From Schaedlerella glycyrrhizinilytica_A (GTDB lineage Bacteria; Bacillota; Clostridia; Lachnospirales; Lachnospiraceae): a stretch of DNA of 64,000 nt. This document shows positions 36,662-48,300 of the stretch, in pieces. The first letter of the stretch is position 1. Every line of letters starts with the position of its first letter. The stretch lies in assembly GCF_042852765.1 (NCBI RefSeq), contig NZ_AP031414.1. The stretch is one strand, 5' to 3'. A program made the translations under genes and the position numbers. The notes under the pieces are model-generated. The model was not told the DNA's origin, made no database searches, and worked only from the letters and a program-made list of their open reading frames with translations.

Positions 36662-37796
36662 AAAACACCCCCTCACTTTCGATTACATCTGCTATATCCG
36701 TACACATCTGTTCTACAAGCATTTCCTGTTTTTCGGAAAGGTTGGTACATTCATCAATCATTTTCATGTAGTTTGAGCCTGTCAGCCTGTCGATTTCCTC
36801 TATCATCACGATTGACGGCATGACCTGTCTTTCCAGCCATTGCAGAGTGCGTTCCATATTGACAGGTACGGGGTTCATTTCAAAAGGTAAACTGTCATGG
36901 GAAATGAATATCTCCCACAGCGGATAATCGGGAAATTGCACAAAATCAGTAATAAGGTAAAACACCAACCCATGAGGGTTATATGTCAATAACAATTCCT
37001 CAACTGCCTGTACTGCCTTTTTATCACGCAGACGAATTTCAAAACGGTTGATAATATCCGTATGTTTCTTTTTGGTTGCCTGTTCCTTTTGTTTTTCATA
37101 CAGGCAGAAATATTTTGTGCTTGCCTTTGAGCCGATATAAAGGGTACTTGCTAAATTACGGTTTTTTCCGCTTAGTTTTCCACCTTGTACATTTTCATAG
37201 TTTTTACAGCGACAATCCGCACCGCCATTTTTGTATTTTTCAGACAAAACGGGAATATCCAGCAGACCGCACATATCATTGATTGCCAAGTCAAAACGTC
37301 GGATAACACCGCCACAGTCAAGACAGCGGTTTAAAAATGAATACCAATCCCTGTTCTGTGCCTGTAAGACATATTCCATGTTGCGTGAGCCTGCCCCTTT
37401 TAATTCTAAAAATACACCCATGTGTTCATCATCAGAAGCCATGACCTTGATTTCCCCGTAGGCATAATGCTCCTTATAGCCATAATACCCATAGTCATAA
37501 TGGATAAAATAGTCCGCTTTCATGCCAAGCACCTTTCGGATAACTTCTAATGCGTCAGTCGTTGGAAAACGGACAGACAGATAATCAACGAGCAGATAAA
37601 AAGGCTTATCACAGACATAGTAATTCAGACAACGCAGGATAATGTTCTGTGTTTCTTTACTTGCGTTGGCTTTTCCGTTCTCAAAGCGGTTGATACTATA
37701 TCTTGATACATGGGTAAGACTTGCAAGTTCTCCTTGTGAAAGACCGCTTGCAAGACGTTTGTTCTTCATTTCAAGTGCAAATTCTAAATTGTTCAT
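36654..37796 (-). CDS. MobT-type relaxase / replication initiation factor (Tn916 Orf20-like)
   Basis: A 380-residue protein that should nick at oriT and start rolling-circle transfer or replication. An N-terminal XRE helix-turn-helix (SQGELASLTHVSRYSINRFE, about residues 19-38) precedes the Rep_trans catalytic region. FDLAINDMCGLLDIP and the later KYFCLYEKQKEQ segment, with a candidate catalytic tyrosine, match Orf20-type proteins. The start follows GGAGG by six bases. The oriT-like hairpin is about 145 bp upstream of its start. Confidence 0.9.
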   Translation of the reverse strand: MNNLEFALEMKNKRLASGLSQGELASLTHVSRYSINRFENGKANASKETQNIILRCLNYYVCDKPFYLLVDYLSVRFPTTDALEVIRKVLGMKADYFIHYDYGYYGYKEHYAYGEIKVMASDDEHMGVFLELKGAGSRNMEYVLQAQNRDWYSFLNRCLDCGGVIRRFDLAINDMCGLLDIPVLSEKYKNGGADCRCKNYENVQGGKLSGKNRNLASTLYIGSKASTKYFCLYEKQKEQATKKKHTDIINRFEIRLRDKKAVQAVEELLLTYNPHGLVFYLITDFVQFPDYPLWEIFISHDSLPFEMNPVPVNMERTLQWLERQVMPSIVMIEEIDRLTGSNYMKMIDECTNLSEKQEMLVEQMCTDIADVIESEGVFYE

Positions 37797-38322
37797 TGTA
37801 TTCCTCCAATCCCACAACAGCCTTGAAATACCTGTAAACCACTATTCAAAAGAATGTGAAATTACTATCTTCTTAAAACTTCTCATTACTACTCACAGGT
37901 TTGGGGTTGTATGGTTTTTGACTTGTCTTTTGTGAAATAGTGCCCCCCTGTTAGATAACGGGGGCACAGTCAAGGCTCGCAGGCTCGCCAGCCGACAAAG
38001 CATTTCTTCCCCTTGACACAAGGTGTCATGGCGGTAAGCCTGAGAGGCTTCCGCCACCGTGTCAGAAATACTTTGTCAGCAAGTCCTGTTTTGCCTTTTC
38101 TAACAAGTTCCATTTCAACCAATATTCATATCTACGGGTTTAATCAGATGGGTATTTCTTTTTGAATGTTTTTGTATTTCATGCTATTGTGCTTATTCAC
38201 TCACAATAGCATAGTAATTCTTATATGCTTATTTGTCAATATCTTTTTTTGTCTTTACAAATCATATTAAGCATGATAGACTTATAACAGTGAAGATATA
38301 ACGAGATATGGAGGGTTGTGCA
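37797..38322. other. Non-coding transfer-origin region
   Basis: A 526-bp stretch without a convincing gene, rich in hairpins. It includes the oriT-like element at 37940-37967, a GACAC/GTGTC pair near 38016-38029, and a GGCGG/CCGCC stem enclosing AAGCCTGAGAGGCTT near 38033-38060. Such structures suit a single-strand origin for second-strand synthesis. The right part holds the promoter area of the XRE regulator. Confidence 0.55.
37940..37967 (-). other. oriT: Putative oriT nick-region hairpin
   Basis: GTGCCCCC and GGGGGCAC arms. Read on the minus strand the segment contains CTAACAGGGGGG, which agrees with the core of the ICEBs1 and Tn916 oriT as I remember them. Its position just upstream of a MobT-type relaxase supports the call. 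Confidence 0.7.
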
Positions 38323-38943
38323 ATGAAAATAAGCCATTTAGGAAATAATATACAGACCATAAGAAAATTTAGGGGAATGAAACAACAGGAACTTGCGGAC
38401 AAAATCGGTATCAATATGCAGAGCCTTTCCAAGATTGAAAGAGGGTTGAACTATCCTGCTTATGAAACGCTGGAAAAGATAATGGAAGTGCTGGACGTAA
38501 CGCCGAATGAATTATTATCGGGAGAATGGAAGTATGTCAATCAGTCTGAAAAAGAAGTCTGTCAGTTTTTAAGAACAGAAGAACGTCTAAATGCAGAACT
38601 GAAACACGGACACTATGATAACTTCTTTGACAGCGAGGAAGAATGGCTGGAATATGAGTTGGAAAAGTTACGGGAATACATTACAGACTATATCAACGGG
38701 AAAAGCATTGAAGCGTCCGACCTTTACCCAATCAAAGAATTTATCCAGCATTTGAAGTTTCAAAAATTACTAGACCGCTATGATGATTTATACAGTATGG
38801 ATATGTTTGGGGAAAGCATAGAGGGACATAAATATAGGACACCTTATCAAGTCGTGAAAATGATAAATCCGAACTCAAAAGAGGATATGGAACTGTTACG
38901 GGAAGTATTAAGGAATAACCATTTTGATGATGAGGACGAGTAA
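38323..38943 (+). CDS. XRE-family regulator of the mobile element
   Basis: A 206-residue protein with an N-terminal helix-turn-helix (MKQQELADKIGINMQSLSKIE, about residues 19-39) and a helical, acidic C-terminal region. It is divergent from the relaxase gene, with the oriT region between, the place expected of an element repressor. GGAGGG lies before the ATG at 38323. It ends at a strong terminator. The signal it answers is unknown. Confidence 0.85.
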   Translation: MKISHLGNNIQTIRKFRGMKQQELADKIGINMQSLSKIERGLNYPAYETLEKIMEVLDVTPNELLSGEWKYVNQSEKEVCQFLRTEERLNAELKHGHYDNFFDSEEEWLEYELEKLREYITDYINGKSIEASDLYPIKEFIQHLKFQKLLDRYDDLYSMDMFGESIEGHKYRTPYQVVKMINPNSKEDMELLREVLRNNHFDDEDE

Positions 38944-38976
38944 TCTTTTTCCTCTTGCGAGAAGATACAGCAAACA

Positions 38977-39044
38977 AAAAGCCCGATCAAGAGTGCAAAG
39001 CACCACCAATGGTGGCAAGCTCTTGACAGGGCTTTTTCTTTTCT
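38977..39044 (+). terminator. Terminator after XRE regulator
   Basis: AAAAAGCCC with ATCAAGAG pairs with CTCTTGA and GGGCTTTTT, with an inner CCACCAATGGTGG hairpin and a T-rich tail. Confidence 0.85.
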
Positions 39045-39116
39045 GTTGTGGGTACTCAAGAGGAAAAAAGGAAAAGTGTGATGTCTCAATTTTTTTATCT
39101 TGCACGCATAAAAAGA

Positions 39117-39145
39117 TTGAAAGAGGTGTTTGTTTCCAGTATAAT
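39117..39145 (+). promoter_or_regulatory. Promoter reading toward the truncated exported ORF
   Basis: TTGAAA (39117-39122) and TATAAT (39140-39145) with a 17-bp spacer. Because the ORF is now truncated, this promoter reads antisense into aacA-aphD. Confidence 0.6.
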
Positions 39146-39223
39146 GTTTTTTGTATAGAAGCAAGGATTGAATTTTTTTGAAAGAAAGGGTTGACAGTCA
39201 TGTTCACACATTGTTACGCTTGC

Positions 39224-39243
39224 GACAGACAGACAGACAGACA
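39224..39243 (+). repeat. Tetranucleotide tract (GACA)x5
   Basis: Five perfect GACA units in the untranslated stretch between the promoter at 39117-39145 and the truncated ORF; prone to slippage, but not inside a gene. Confidence 0.8.
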
Positions 39244-39369
39244 AGTAAATTCTGCCCTTTTTTCAATTCTATCAATAATAAACAGAACGCACAGATTATC
39301 CAGTTATAAGGGGGAGTTTGTGCGTTTTTCTATGCAAAGAATTTATGAAAAATAAGGAGTGAACAAACT

Positions 39370-39456
39370 ATGAAGAAAAAACAAGTCCTTGCAGTAAGTT
39401 CCGCATTGATGATTGGAACAACAACTGCACTTACAGGGCTTTCATATATTATATAA
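39370..39456 (+). pseudogene. Truncated exported-protein gene, signal-peptide fragment
   Basis: AAGGAGTGAACAAACT leads into an ATG that encodes 28 residues, beginning MKKKQVLAVSSALMIGTTTA, and stops with TAA at 39454-39456. It looks like the signal peptide of a secreted protein whose body was lost when the resistance segment joined. The next base begins the aacA-aphD stop codon on the other strand, so the junction falls exactly here. Identity of the lost protein cannot be read. Confidence 0.65.
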
Positions 39457-41293
<1,837 letters not shown>

Positions 41294-41307
<14 letters not shown>

Positions 41308-42784
41308 AGCTAAACAAATCGAGTTGTGTGTCCGTTTTTGGGCGTTCTGCTAGCTTGTTTAAAGTCTCTTGAATGAATGTATGTTCTAAGTCAAAAAACT
41401 CTGACAGCGCCTTTATATAGCTTTCTTTTTCTTCTTTTTTTACTTTAATGATCGATAGCAACAATGATTTAACACTAGCAAGTTGAATGCCACCATTTCT
41501 TCCTGGTTTAATCTTAAAGAAAATTTCCTGATTCGCCTTCAGTACCTTCAGCAATTTATCTAATGTCCGCTCAGGAATGCCTAGCGCTTCTCTAATCTCT
41601 TTTTTAGTCGTCACCAAATAAGGCTTGTATACATCACTTTTTTCGCTAATATAAGCCATTAAATCTTCTTTCCATTCTGACAAATGAACACGTTGACGTT
41701 CACTTCTTTTTTTCTTGAATTTAAACCACCCTTGACGGACAAATAAATCTTTACTGGTTAAATCACTTGATACCCAAGCTTTGCAAAGAATGGTAATGTA
41801 TTCCCTATTAGCCCCTTGATAGTTTTCTGAATAGGCACTTCTAACAAGTTTAATCACTTCTTTTTCTTCTAAGGGTTGATCTAATCGATTATTAAACTCA
41901 AACATATTATATTCGCACGTTTCGATTGAATAGCCTGAACTAAAGTAGGCTAAAGAGAGGGTAAACATGACGTTATTACGCCCTATTAAACCCTTTTCTC
42001 CTGAAAATTTCGTTTCGTGCAATAAGAGATTAAACCAGGGTTCATCTACTTGTTTTTTGCCTTCTGTACCGCTTAAAACCGTTAGACTTGAACGAGTAAA
42101 GCCCTTATTATCTGTTTGTTTGAAAGACCAATCTTGCCATTCTTTGAAAGAATAACGGTAATTGGGATCAAAAAATTCTACATTGTCCGTTCTTGGTATA
42201 CGAGCAATCCCAAAATGATTGCACGTTAGATCAACTGGCAAAGACTTTCCAAAATATTCTCGGATATTTTGCGAGATTATTTTGGCTGCTTTGACAGATT
42301 TAAATTCTGATTTTGAAGTCACATAAACTGGCGTTTCTAAAACAAAATATGCTTGATAACCTTTATCAGATTTGATAATTAACGTAGGCATAAAACCTAA
42401 ATCAATAGCTGTTGTTAAAATATCGCTTGCTGAAATAGTTTCTTTTGCCGTGTGAATATCAAAATCAATAAAGAAGGTATTGATTTGTCTTAAATTGTTT
42501 TCAGAATGTCCTTTCGTGTATGAACGGTTTTCGTCTGCATACGTACCATAACGATAAACGTTTGGTGTCCAATGCGTAAATGTATCTTGATTTTCGTGAA
42601 TCGCTTCTTCGGAAGTCAGAACAACGCCACGTCCGCCAATCATGCTTTTTTTTGAGCGATACGCAAAAATAGCCCCTTTGCTTTTACCTGGCTTGGTAGT
42701 GATTGAGCGAATTTTACTATTTTTAAATTTGTACTTTAACAAGCCGTCATGAAGCACAGTTTCTACAACAAAAGGGATATTCAT
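41294..42784 (-). CDS. repE: Inc18 plasmid replication initiator RepE (pAMbeta1/pIP501 RepR family)
   Basis: A 496-residue initiator of theta replication from Inc18 plasmids. The N-terminus MNIPFVVETVLHDGLLKYKF and C-terminus TQLDLFSYDTG are those of pAMbeta1 RepE as I recall, and the frame is intact. AAAGGAGAACAGCTGA precedes the ATG. The complete control region lies upstream. In pAMbeta1 the minimal origin lies directly downstream of repE; here that place is taken by the GNAT fragment, so replication in cis is doubtful. Confidence 0.96.
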
Positions 42785-42855
42785 TCAGCTGTTCTCCTTT
42801 CTTACGAAAATTAATTAGTTAGAAGCTACGATCAAAGTTGAATCACAACAAAAAA

Positions 42856-42888
42856 GGCAATCAACTAAGTTTTTCTTAATTGATTGCC
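42856..42888 (-). terminator. Attenuator in the repE leader
   Basis: GGCAATCAATTAAG and CTTAGTTGATTGCC arms with a T run on the minus strand, 70 bp before repE. In Inc18 plasmids RNAIII binding favours this terminator and limits RepE synthesis. Confidence 0.85.
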
Positions 42889-42906
42889 TGGTATCTTCTT
42901 AAAGAC

Positions 42907-42935
42907 TTGAAATTCCCTCAAAAACCCGATATAAT
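42907..42935 (+). promoter_or_regulatory. Promoter of antisense RNAIII
   Basis: TTGAAA (42907-42912) and TATAAT (42930-42935) on the plus strand with a 17-bp spacer, directed against the repE leader. Confidence 0.8.
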
Positions 42936-42941
42936 GGGTTT

Positions 42942-43087
42942 ACAGATATTTAAGTATCTGATTAATAAAGTAATTAAATACTTTACCAAATTTCGGGTCT
43001 CGACTTCTTTAATTGATTGGTGGTAATCAATTAAGGCTCGCAACTTATTTTCTTGGCGGAAAATAAGTTGGTCGTGGCTCTTTTTTT
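42942..43087 (+). ncRNA. Antisense copy-control RNA (RNAIII) of Inc18 replicon
   Basis: Region read by the plus-strand promoter above, ending at a CAACTTATTTTC/GAAAATAAGTTG hairpin followed by GGCTC and a T run. It is complementary to the repE leader. Start and end are estimated; the pIP501 RNAIII is about 136 nt. Confidence 0.8.
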
Positions 43088-43122
43088 GTATTCTTTATTC
43101 AGTTCGTTGTTTCGTTATATCT

Positions 43123-43151
43123 AGTATACCGCTTTTAAAAAAAATAAGCAA
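43123..43151 (-). promoter_or_regulatory. repE promoter (pII)
   Basis: TTGCTT (43146-43151) and TATACT (43123-43128) on the minus strand with a 17-bp spacer. Confidence 0.8.
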
Positions 43152-43156
43152 CAATT

Positions 43157-43175
43157 TCGTTAAATATATTAACGA
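43157..43175. promoter_or_regulatory. Likely CopF operator
   Basis: A perfect inverted repeat TCGTTAA/TTAACGA with five central bases lies just upstream of the repE -35 box and just downstream of copF. Position matches the repressor site of Inc18 plasmids. Confidence 0.65.
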
Positions 43176-43178
43176 CAA

Positions 43179-43418
43179 TCATTGCTTCTCTTCTTCTATT
43201 TGCAACTCTACTTGTTCTAATTCATTAGGAATTAAGTCAATAACTAAGGTTGAGTTTGTCAATTCTGCAATTCGTTCCAATGTTTTTAATGTCGGATCTG
43301 ATTTTCCTGATTCAATCAATGAATAATTTGATCTACTCATTTCTAATTCTTGGGAGAATTTTTCTTTTGATTTGGTACCTCTCATCTTTTTTAAGCTTTC
43401 TCTAAATGCTAGTTCCAA
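43179..43418 (-). CDS. copF: Inc18 copy-control repressor CopF/CopR
   Basis: A 79-residue helix-turn-helix repressor (KEKFSQELEMSRSNYSLIESG, about residues 18-38) with an acidic tail. In pIP501 and pAMbeta1 it represses the repE promoter and so indirectly lowers copy number by sparing antisense RNA. The start is TTG, preceded by GGAGGGAG, as in the known plasmids. The tail differs from and is shorter than CopR of pIP501. It lies between ermB and repE, as in pAMbeta1. Confidence 0.93.
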   Translation of the reverse strand: MELAFRESLKKMRGTKSKEKFSQELEMSRSNYSLIESGKSDPTLKTLERIAELTNSTLVIDLIPNELEQVELQIEEEKQ

Positions 43419-43485
43419 GTTTCTCCCTCCTGTTTATGTAAATATTTTGCACGTTTTCCATTTAATTATATCGTTACACCTTGTA

Positions 43486-43520
43486 AATCACAAGTGATTA
43501 ATCACAAATCACTTGTGATT
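43486..43520. repeat. 14-bp perfect inverted repeat upstream of copF
   Basis: AATCACAAGTGATT (43486-43499) and its complement (43507-43520) with seven bases between. Each arm is itself nearly palindromic. It may form a hairpin or cruciform, or bind a regulator near the copF promoter. Confidence 0.7.
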
Positions 43521-43614
43521 AGTGATTGTTATTGGTGTTGCCTAGAACGATTCTAAGCACATGTTTAATTTTAAAGTGGGCAATTATCTTTAAAATGTCC
43601 TACAATGATTCAAT

Positions 43615-43653
43615 AAAAGCATGGCTGCTAGTGAAACTTGCGACCATGCTTTT
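43615..43653 (-). terminator. Hairpin after the ermB-linked small ORF
   Basis: AAAAGCATGG and CCATGCTTTT arms, followed by a short T-rich tract in the minus direction; probably ends the ermB message before copF. Confidence 0.7.
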
Positions 43654-43661
43654 AAAAATAC

Positions 43662-43775
43662 TTAATGGGGTCCCGAGCGCTTTAGCTCCTTGGAAGCTGT
43701 CAGTAGTATACCTAATAATTTATCTACATTCCCTTTAGTAACGTGTAACTTTCCAAATTTACAAAAGCGACTCAT
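43662..43775 (-). CDS. Small ORF linked to ermB
   Basis: A 37-residue frame (MSRFCKFGKLHVTKGNVDKL at its start), four bases downstream of the ermB stop, with its GGGAGG ribosome site inside the last ermB codons. The same small frame accompanies ermB on pAMbeta1 and Tn917 as I recall. Function is unknown. Its presence shows that the ermB-copF join is an old plasmid arrangement. Confidence 0.7.
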   Translation of the reverse strand: MSRFCKFGKLHVTKGNVDKLLGILLTASKELKRSGPH

Positions 43776-43779
43776 AGAA

Positions 43780-44517
43780 TTATTTCCTCCCGTTAAATAA
43801 TAGATAACTATTAAAAATAGACAATACTTGCTCATAAGTAACGGTACTTAAATTGTTTACTTTGGCGTGTTTCATTGCTTGATGAAACTGATTTTTAGTA
43901 AACAGTTGACGATATTCTCGATTGACCCATTTTGAAACAAAGTACGTATATAGCTTCCAATATTTATCTGGAACATCTGTGGTATGGCGGGTAAGTTTTA
44001 TTAAGACACTGTTTACTTTTGGTTTAGGATGAAAGCATTCCGCTGGCAGCTTAAGCAATTGCTGAATCGAGACTTGAGTGTGCAAGAGCAACCCTAGTGT
44101 TCGGTGAATATCCAAGGTACGCTTGTAGAATCCTTCTTCAACAATCAGATAGATGTCAGACGCATGGCTTTCAAAAACCACTTTTTTAATAATTTGTGTG
44201 CTTAAATGGTAAGGAATATTCCCAACAATTTTATACCTCTGTTTGTTAGGGAATTGAAACTGTAGAATATCTTGGTGAATTAAAGTGACACGAATGTTCA
44301 GTTTTAATTTTTCTGACGATAAGTTGAATAGATGACTGTCTAATTCAATAGACGTTACCTGTTTACTTATTTTAGCCAGTTTCGTCGTTAAATGCCCTTT
44401 ACCTGTTCCAATTTCGTAAACGGTATCGGTTTCTTTTAAATTCAATTGTTTTATTATTTGGTTGAGTACTTTTTCACTCGTTAAAAAGTTTTGAGAATAT
44501 TTTATATTTTTGTTCAT
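43780..44517 (-). CDS. ermB: 23S rRNA adenine-N6 dimethyltransferase ErmB
   Basis: A 245-residue methyltransferase that dimethylates A2058 of 23S rRNA, giving resistance to macrolides, lincosamides and streptogramin B. Seen: MNKNIKYSQNFLTSEKVL at the start, the SAM-binding VYEIGTGKGHLT (about residues 35-46) and the catalytic NIPYHLST. Full length and intact. The leader peptide and attenuating hairpin region upstream are complete, implying inducible expression. Codon use is much more AT-rich than the chromosome. Confidence 0.98.
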   Translation of the reverse strand: MNKNIKYSQNFLTSEKVLNQIIKQLNLKETDTVYEIGTGKGHLTTKLAKISKQVTSIELDSHLFNLSSEKLKLNIRVTLIHQDILQFQFPNKQRYKIVGNIPYHLSTQIIKKVVFESHASDIYLIVEEGFYKRTLDIHRTLGLLLHTQVSIQQLLKLPAECFHPKPKVNSVLIKLTRHTTDVPDKYWKLYTYFVSKWVNREYRQLFTKNQFHQAMKHAKVNNLSTVTYEQVLSIFNSYLLFNGRK

Positions 44518-44641
44518 GTAATCACTCCTGAAGTGATTACATCTATAAATAAATACAGAAGTTAAACGATTTGTTTGTAATTTTAGTTATCTGTTTAAAA
44601 AGTCATAAGATTAGTCACTGGTAGGAATTAATCTAACGTAT

Positions 44642-44725
44642 TTATTTATCTGCGTAATCACTGTTTTTAGTCTGTTTCAAAACAGTAGATGTTTTATCTA
44701 CATTACGCATTTGGAATACCAACAT
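44642..44725 (-). CDS. ermBL: ermB leader peptide
   Basis: A 27-residue peptide (MLVFQMRNVDKTSTVLKQTK at its start, ending in YADK) with a GAAGGAGGG site upstream. Ribosomes stalled on it by macrolides expose the ermB start. The constitutive pAMbeta1 form lacks this leader; here it is complete. Confidence 0.93.
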   Translation of the reverse strand: MLVFQMRNVDKTSTVLKQTKNSDYADK

Positions 44726-44782
44726 GACGAATCCCTCCTTCTTAATTACAAATTTTTAGCATCTAATTTAACTTCAATTCCT

Positions 44783-44811
44783 ATTATACAAAATTTTAAG
44801 AGCACTGTCAA
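44783..44811 (-). promoter_or_regulatory. ermB promoter
   Basis: TTGACA (44806-44811) and TATAAT (44783-44788) on the minus strand with a 17-bp spacer. Confidence 0.9.
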
Positions 44812-44982
44812 CACACTCTTAAGTTTGCTTCTAAGTCTTATTTCCATAACTTTAGGGTTAACCATACGCAAGACCAATCACTCTCGGACAATACTCATGA
44901 TTTTCGGTAAAAAACGTAAAAGAAATAAGAACAATTAACAAAATGTATAATAACAATCAATAGCGACTAATGATTTTCATGT

Positions 44983-45013
44983 AAAAGGACACCAAACTAT
45001 ACGGTGTCCTTTT
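44983..45013. terminator. Hairpin terminator near the right end of the element
   Basis: AAAAGGACACC and GGTGTCCTTTT arms with an eight- or nine-base loop; A and T runs on both sides. The stretch 44812-44982 holds no other recognisable gene. Confidence 0.8.
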
Positions 45014-45046
45014 CAAATTCTTACGTCATATCAAGGCTCATTCAAT

Positions 45047-45067
45047 CGTGGTAAATTCGTGGTAAAA
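45047..45067 (+). repeat. Integrase arm-type direct repeats, right end
   Basis: CGTGGTAAAT (45047-45056) and CGTGGTAAAA (45058-45067), in the same orientation as the left-end copies; likely Int arm-binding sites. Confidence 0.7.
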
Positions 45068-45130
45068 TGAGTGCTTTCCTATATTTCAAAATGCTTGAAA
45101 GTATAGTGTTTATGCGGATAATCAAAAATC

Positions 45131-45140
45131 AGATATAAAA
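45131..45140 (-). repeat. Right terminal inverted repeat
   Basis: AGATATAAAA, complementary to the left-end motif. AT-rich chromosomal DNA follows. The exact end and any coupling bases cannot be fixed without the empty site. Confidence 0.6.
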
Positions 45141-45212
45141 TTTCACATTAAATTTTAGTAAAATTTTTAAGGAATCTCTTTCAGAACACGACAATCCTCG
45201 TCAGAATACCAA

Positions 45213-45240
45213 TTGACATTTCATGATCTTGTCGTATAAT
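45213..45240 (+). promoter_or_regulatory. Promoter of the activase-type gene
   Basis: TTGACA (45213-45218) and TATAAT (45235-45240) with a 16-bp spacer. It lies in chromosomal DNA about 70 bp beyond the element, so the insertion left it intact. Confidence 0.8.
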
Positions 45241-45316
45241 GTAGTTTGTCATAAATCCGGCACTATATTTAATAGGAAATAACCGGATCAACGCTTTTAA
45301 AAAATGAGGGCTTTTT

Positions 45317-48300
45317 ATGAAACAAAACGAATTACATACTTTGGGAATCGACATCGGATCCACCACGGTGAAGATCGCGGTTCTGAACAATGAGAACGAA
45401 GTGCTTTTCTCCGATTACGAGCGGCACTTCGCGAATATTCAGGAGACTTTATCCGACCTCCTCGGGCGTGCGCTTTATGCGCTCGGTCCGATCCGTGTCT
45501 CCCCGGTCATCACCGGTTCCGGAGGTCTGACACTCGCCAAACATCTCGGTGTTCCTTTCATTCAGGAAGTGATCGCCGTATCGACTGCGTTACAGGACTA
45601 TGCGCCGCAGACTGACGTTGCGATCGAACTCGGCGGAGAAGACGCAAAGATCATCTATTTTGAAGGCAGCAATGTCGAGCAGCGTATGAACGGTGTCTGT
45701 GCAGGAGGTACCGGCTCTTTCATCGACCAGATGGCATCTCTTCTGCAGACCGATGCATCCGGGCTCAATGAATACGCCAAGCATTATCAGGCATTGTATT
45801 CCATCGCCGCACGCTGTGGTGTATTTGCCAAATCCGATATCCAGCCGCTGATCAATGAGGGGGCTTCCAAAGCGGATCTGTCTGCATCGATCTTTCAGGC
45901 AGTTGTCAATCAGACGATCAGCGGGCTTGCCTGCGGAAAGCCGATCCGCGGACATGTCGCATTTTTGGGCGGACCGCTGCATTTTTTATCGGAACTTCGT
46001 GCCGCTTTCATCCGCACATTGAAATTAGACGACGAACATATCATCGCGCCGAATCATTCCCATCTGTTCGCAGCGATCGGTTCCGCATTAAACTCAAAAA
46101 AAGATACGCCGGTTGCTCTGCGCACACTACAGGAACGTCTGGCAGCAAAGATTGAGATGGAATTTGAAGGGGAGCGTCTCGAACCGCTTTTTGCAACAAC
46201 AGAAGAATATGAATCATTCACAGAGCGACATGCAAAACACCATGTACCGGTTACCGATTTAAGCACTTATAAAGGAAAGGCTTTCCTCGGAATCGATGCC
46301 GGATCGACTACGACGAAAGCCGCGCTTGTCGGCGAGGACGGAACACTTCTTTATTCCTTTTATCACAACAATGAGGGAGATCCGTTAGGTACAACGATCT
46401 CCGCGATCAAAGATATTTACAGCCAGCTTCCGGAAGATGTAGAGATCGTCCACTCCTGCTCCACCGGTTATGGCGAGGCATTGATCAAAGCCGCGCTGCT
46501 TTTGGATGAGGGCGAAGTGGAAACGGTGTCCCATTACTATGCCGCTTCTTTCTTTGAACCGGATGTGGACTGTATCCTCGACATCGGCGGTCAGGACATG
46601 AAATGTATCAAGATCAAAAATCAGACCGTTGACAGTGTACAGCTGAACGAAGCCTGTTCTTCCGGATGTGGATCCTTTATTGAAACCTTTGCAAAATCTT
46701 TGAATTATTCCGTGGAAGATTTTGCCCACGAAGCACTGTACGCACAGAATCCGATCGATCTCGGAACCCGCTGTACCGTATTTATGAATTCCAAAGTCAA
46801 GCAGGCACAGAAAGAGGGGGCTGCCGTCGCTGACATTTCAGCCGGACTTGCGTATTCTGTCATCAAAAATGCATTGTTTAAGGTGATCAAAGTCTCCGAT
46901 GCCTCCGAACTCGGAAACCATATCGTCGTACAGGGCGGTACGTTCTACAATAACGCCGTATTACGCAGTTTTGAAAAGATCGCAGGGTGCGAAGCCATCC
47001 GTCCGGATATCGCCGGCATCATGGGTGCTTTTGGCGCTGCGCTGATCGCACGGGAACGTTATGTGGAATGTGAGGGAACCACAATGCTTTCCATTGATGA
47101 GATCGAAGCGTTGGAATATTCCACAACACTGACCAAATGCAAAGGCTGTACGAACAACTGCCGTCTGACGATCAGTCATTTCAGCGGCGGACGGAAATTC
47201 ATCACCGGAAACCGTTGCGAACGCGGACTCGGAAAAGCAAAGACCGAAAATAAAATGCCGAACTTGTTCGCATACAAACTGAAACGCTATTTTGGTTATG
47301 AACCGCTTGACGAAAAAGATGCGCCGCGTGGCTCCATCGGAATCCCCCGTGTACTGAACCAGTATGAGAATTATCCGTTCTGGTTTACCTTTTTCACAAA
47401 ACTGGGATTCCGCGTCGTTTTGTCGCCGGCTTCCACAAGAAAGATTTATGAGCTTGGAATCGACTCTATCCCAAGCGAATCGGAATGTTATCCGGCAAAA
47501 CTGGCGCATGGGCATGTACAGTGGCTGATCAACGCAGGGATCAAACATATTTTTTATCCGTCCATCCCGTATGAACGAAATGAGTTCAAGGATGCAAACA
47601 ATCACTACAACTGTCCGATCGTAACATCCTATCCGGAAAATATTAAAAATAATATGGACCCGATCGTCCATGGGGACGTTGATTTTATCCACCCTTTCCT
47701 GAATTTCCAGAGTGAGGAGACGATCTTCTACCGGCTGCGCGATGAACTTGGACAGAAATTTGCTCTGACCGACGAGGAGATCCGTCAGGCTGTTCACGCT
47801 GCCTGGGAAGAACTTGCCGCCTGCCGCAATGACATGCGAAAAAAAGGCGAGGAGACCATTCGGTTCCTGAACGAAACCGGAAACCGCGGAATCGTACTTG
47901 CCGGACGTCCTTATCATATCGATCCGGAAGTCAACCACGGGATTCCGGAACTGATCACTTCCTACAATATTGCCGTGCTGACCGAGGATTCGATTTCTCA
48001 TCTGAATCCGGTGGAACGTCCGCTAAACGTCATGGACCAGTGGATGTACCATTCCCGGCTCTACGCTGCGGCAAATTATGTGAAAACAGTGGATAATCTG
48101 GATCTGATCCAACTGAATTCTTTCGGCTGCGGACTGGATGCAGTCACAACAGATCAGGTTGCTGAGATCTTGACGAATTCCGACAAGATTTATACTTCCC
48201 TGAAGATTGACGAAGTCAACAACCTGGGAGCAGCCAGAATCCGGATCCGCTCCCTGCTTGCCGCGATCCGCGTACGGGAACAGCATAAGATCGAGCGCAC

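Noticed and set aside
44711..44938. 75-codon plus-strand frame upstream of ermB
   Set aside because: It overlaps the ermB promoter and leader peptide on the opposite strand and has unlikely AT-driven composition.
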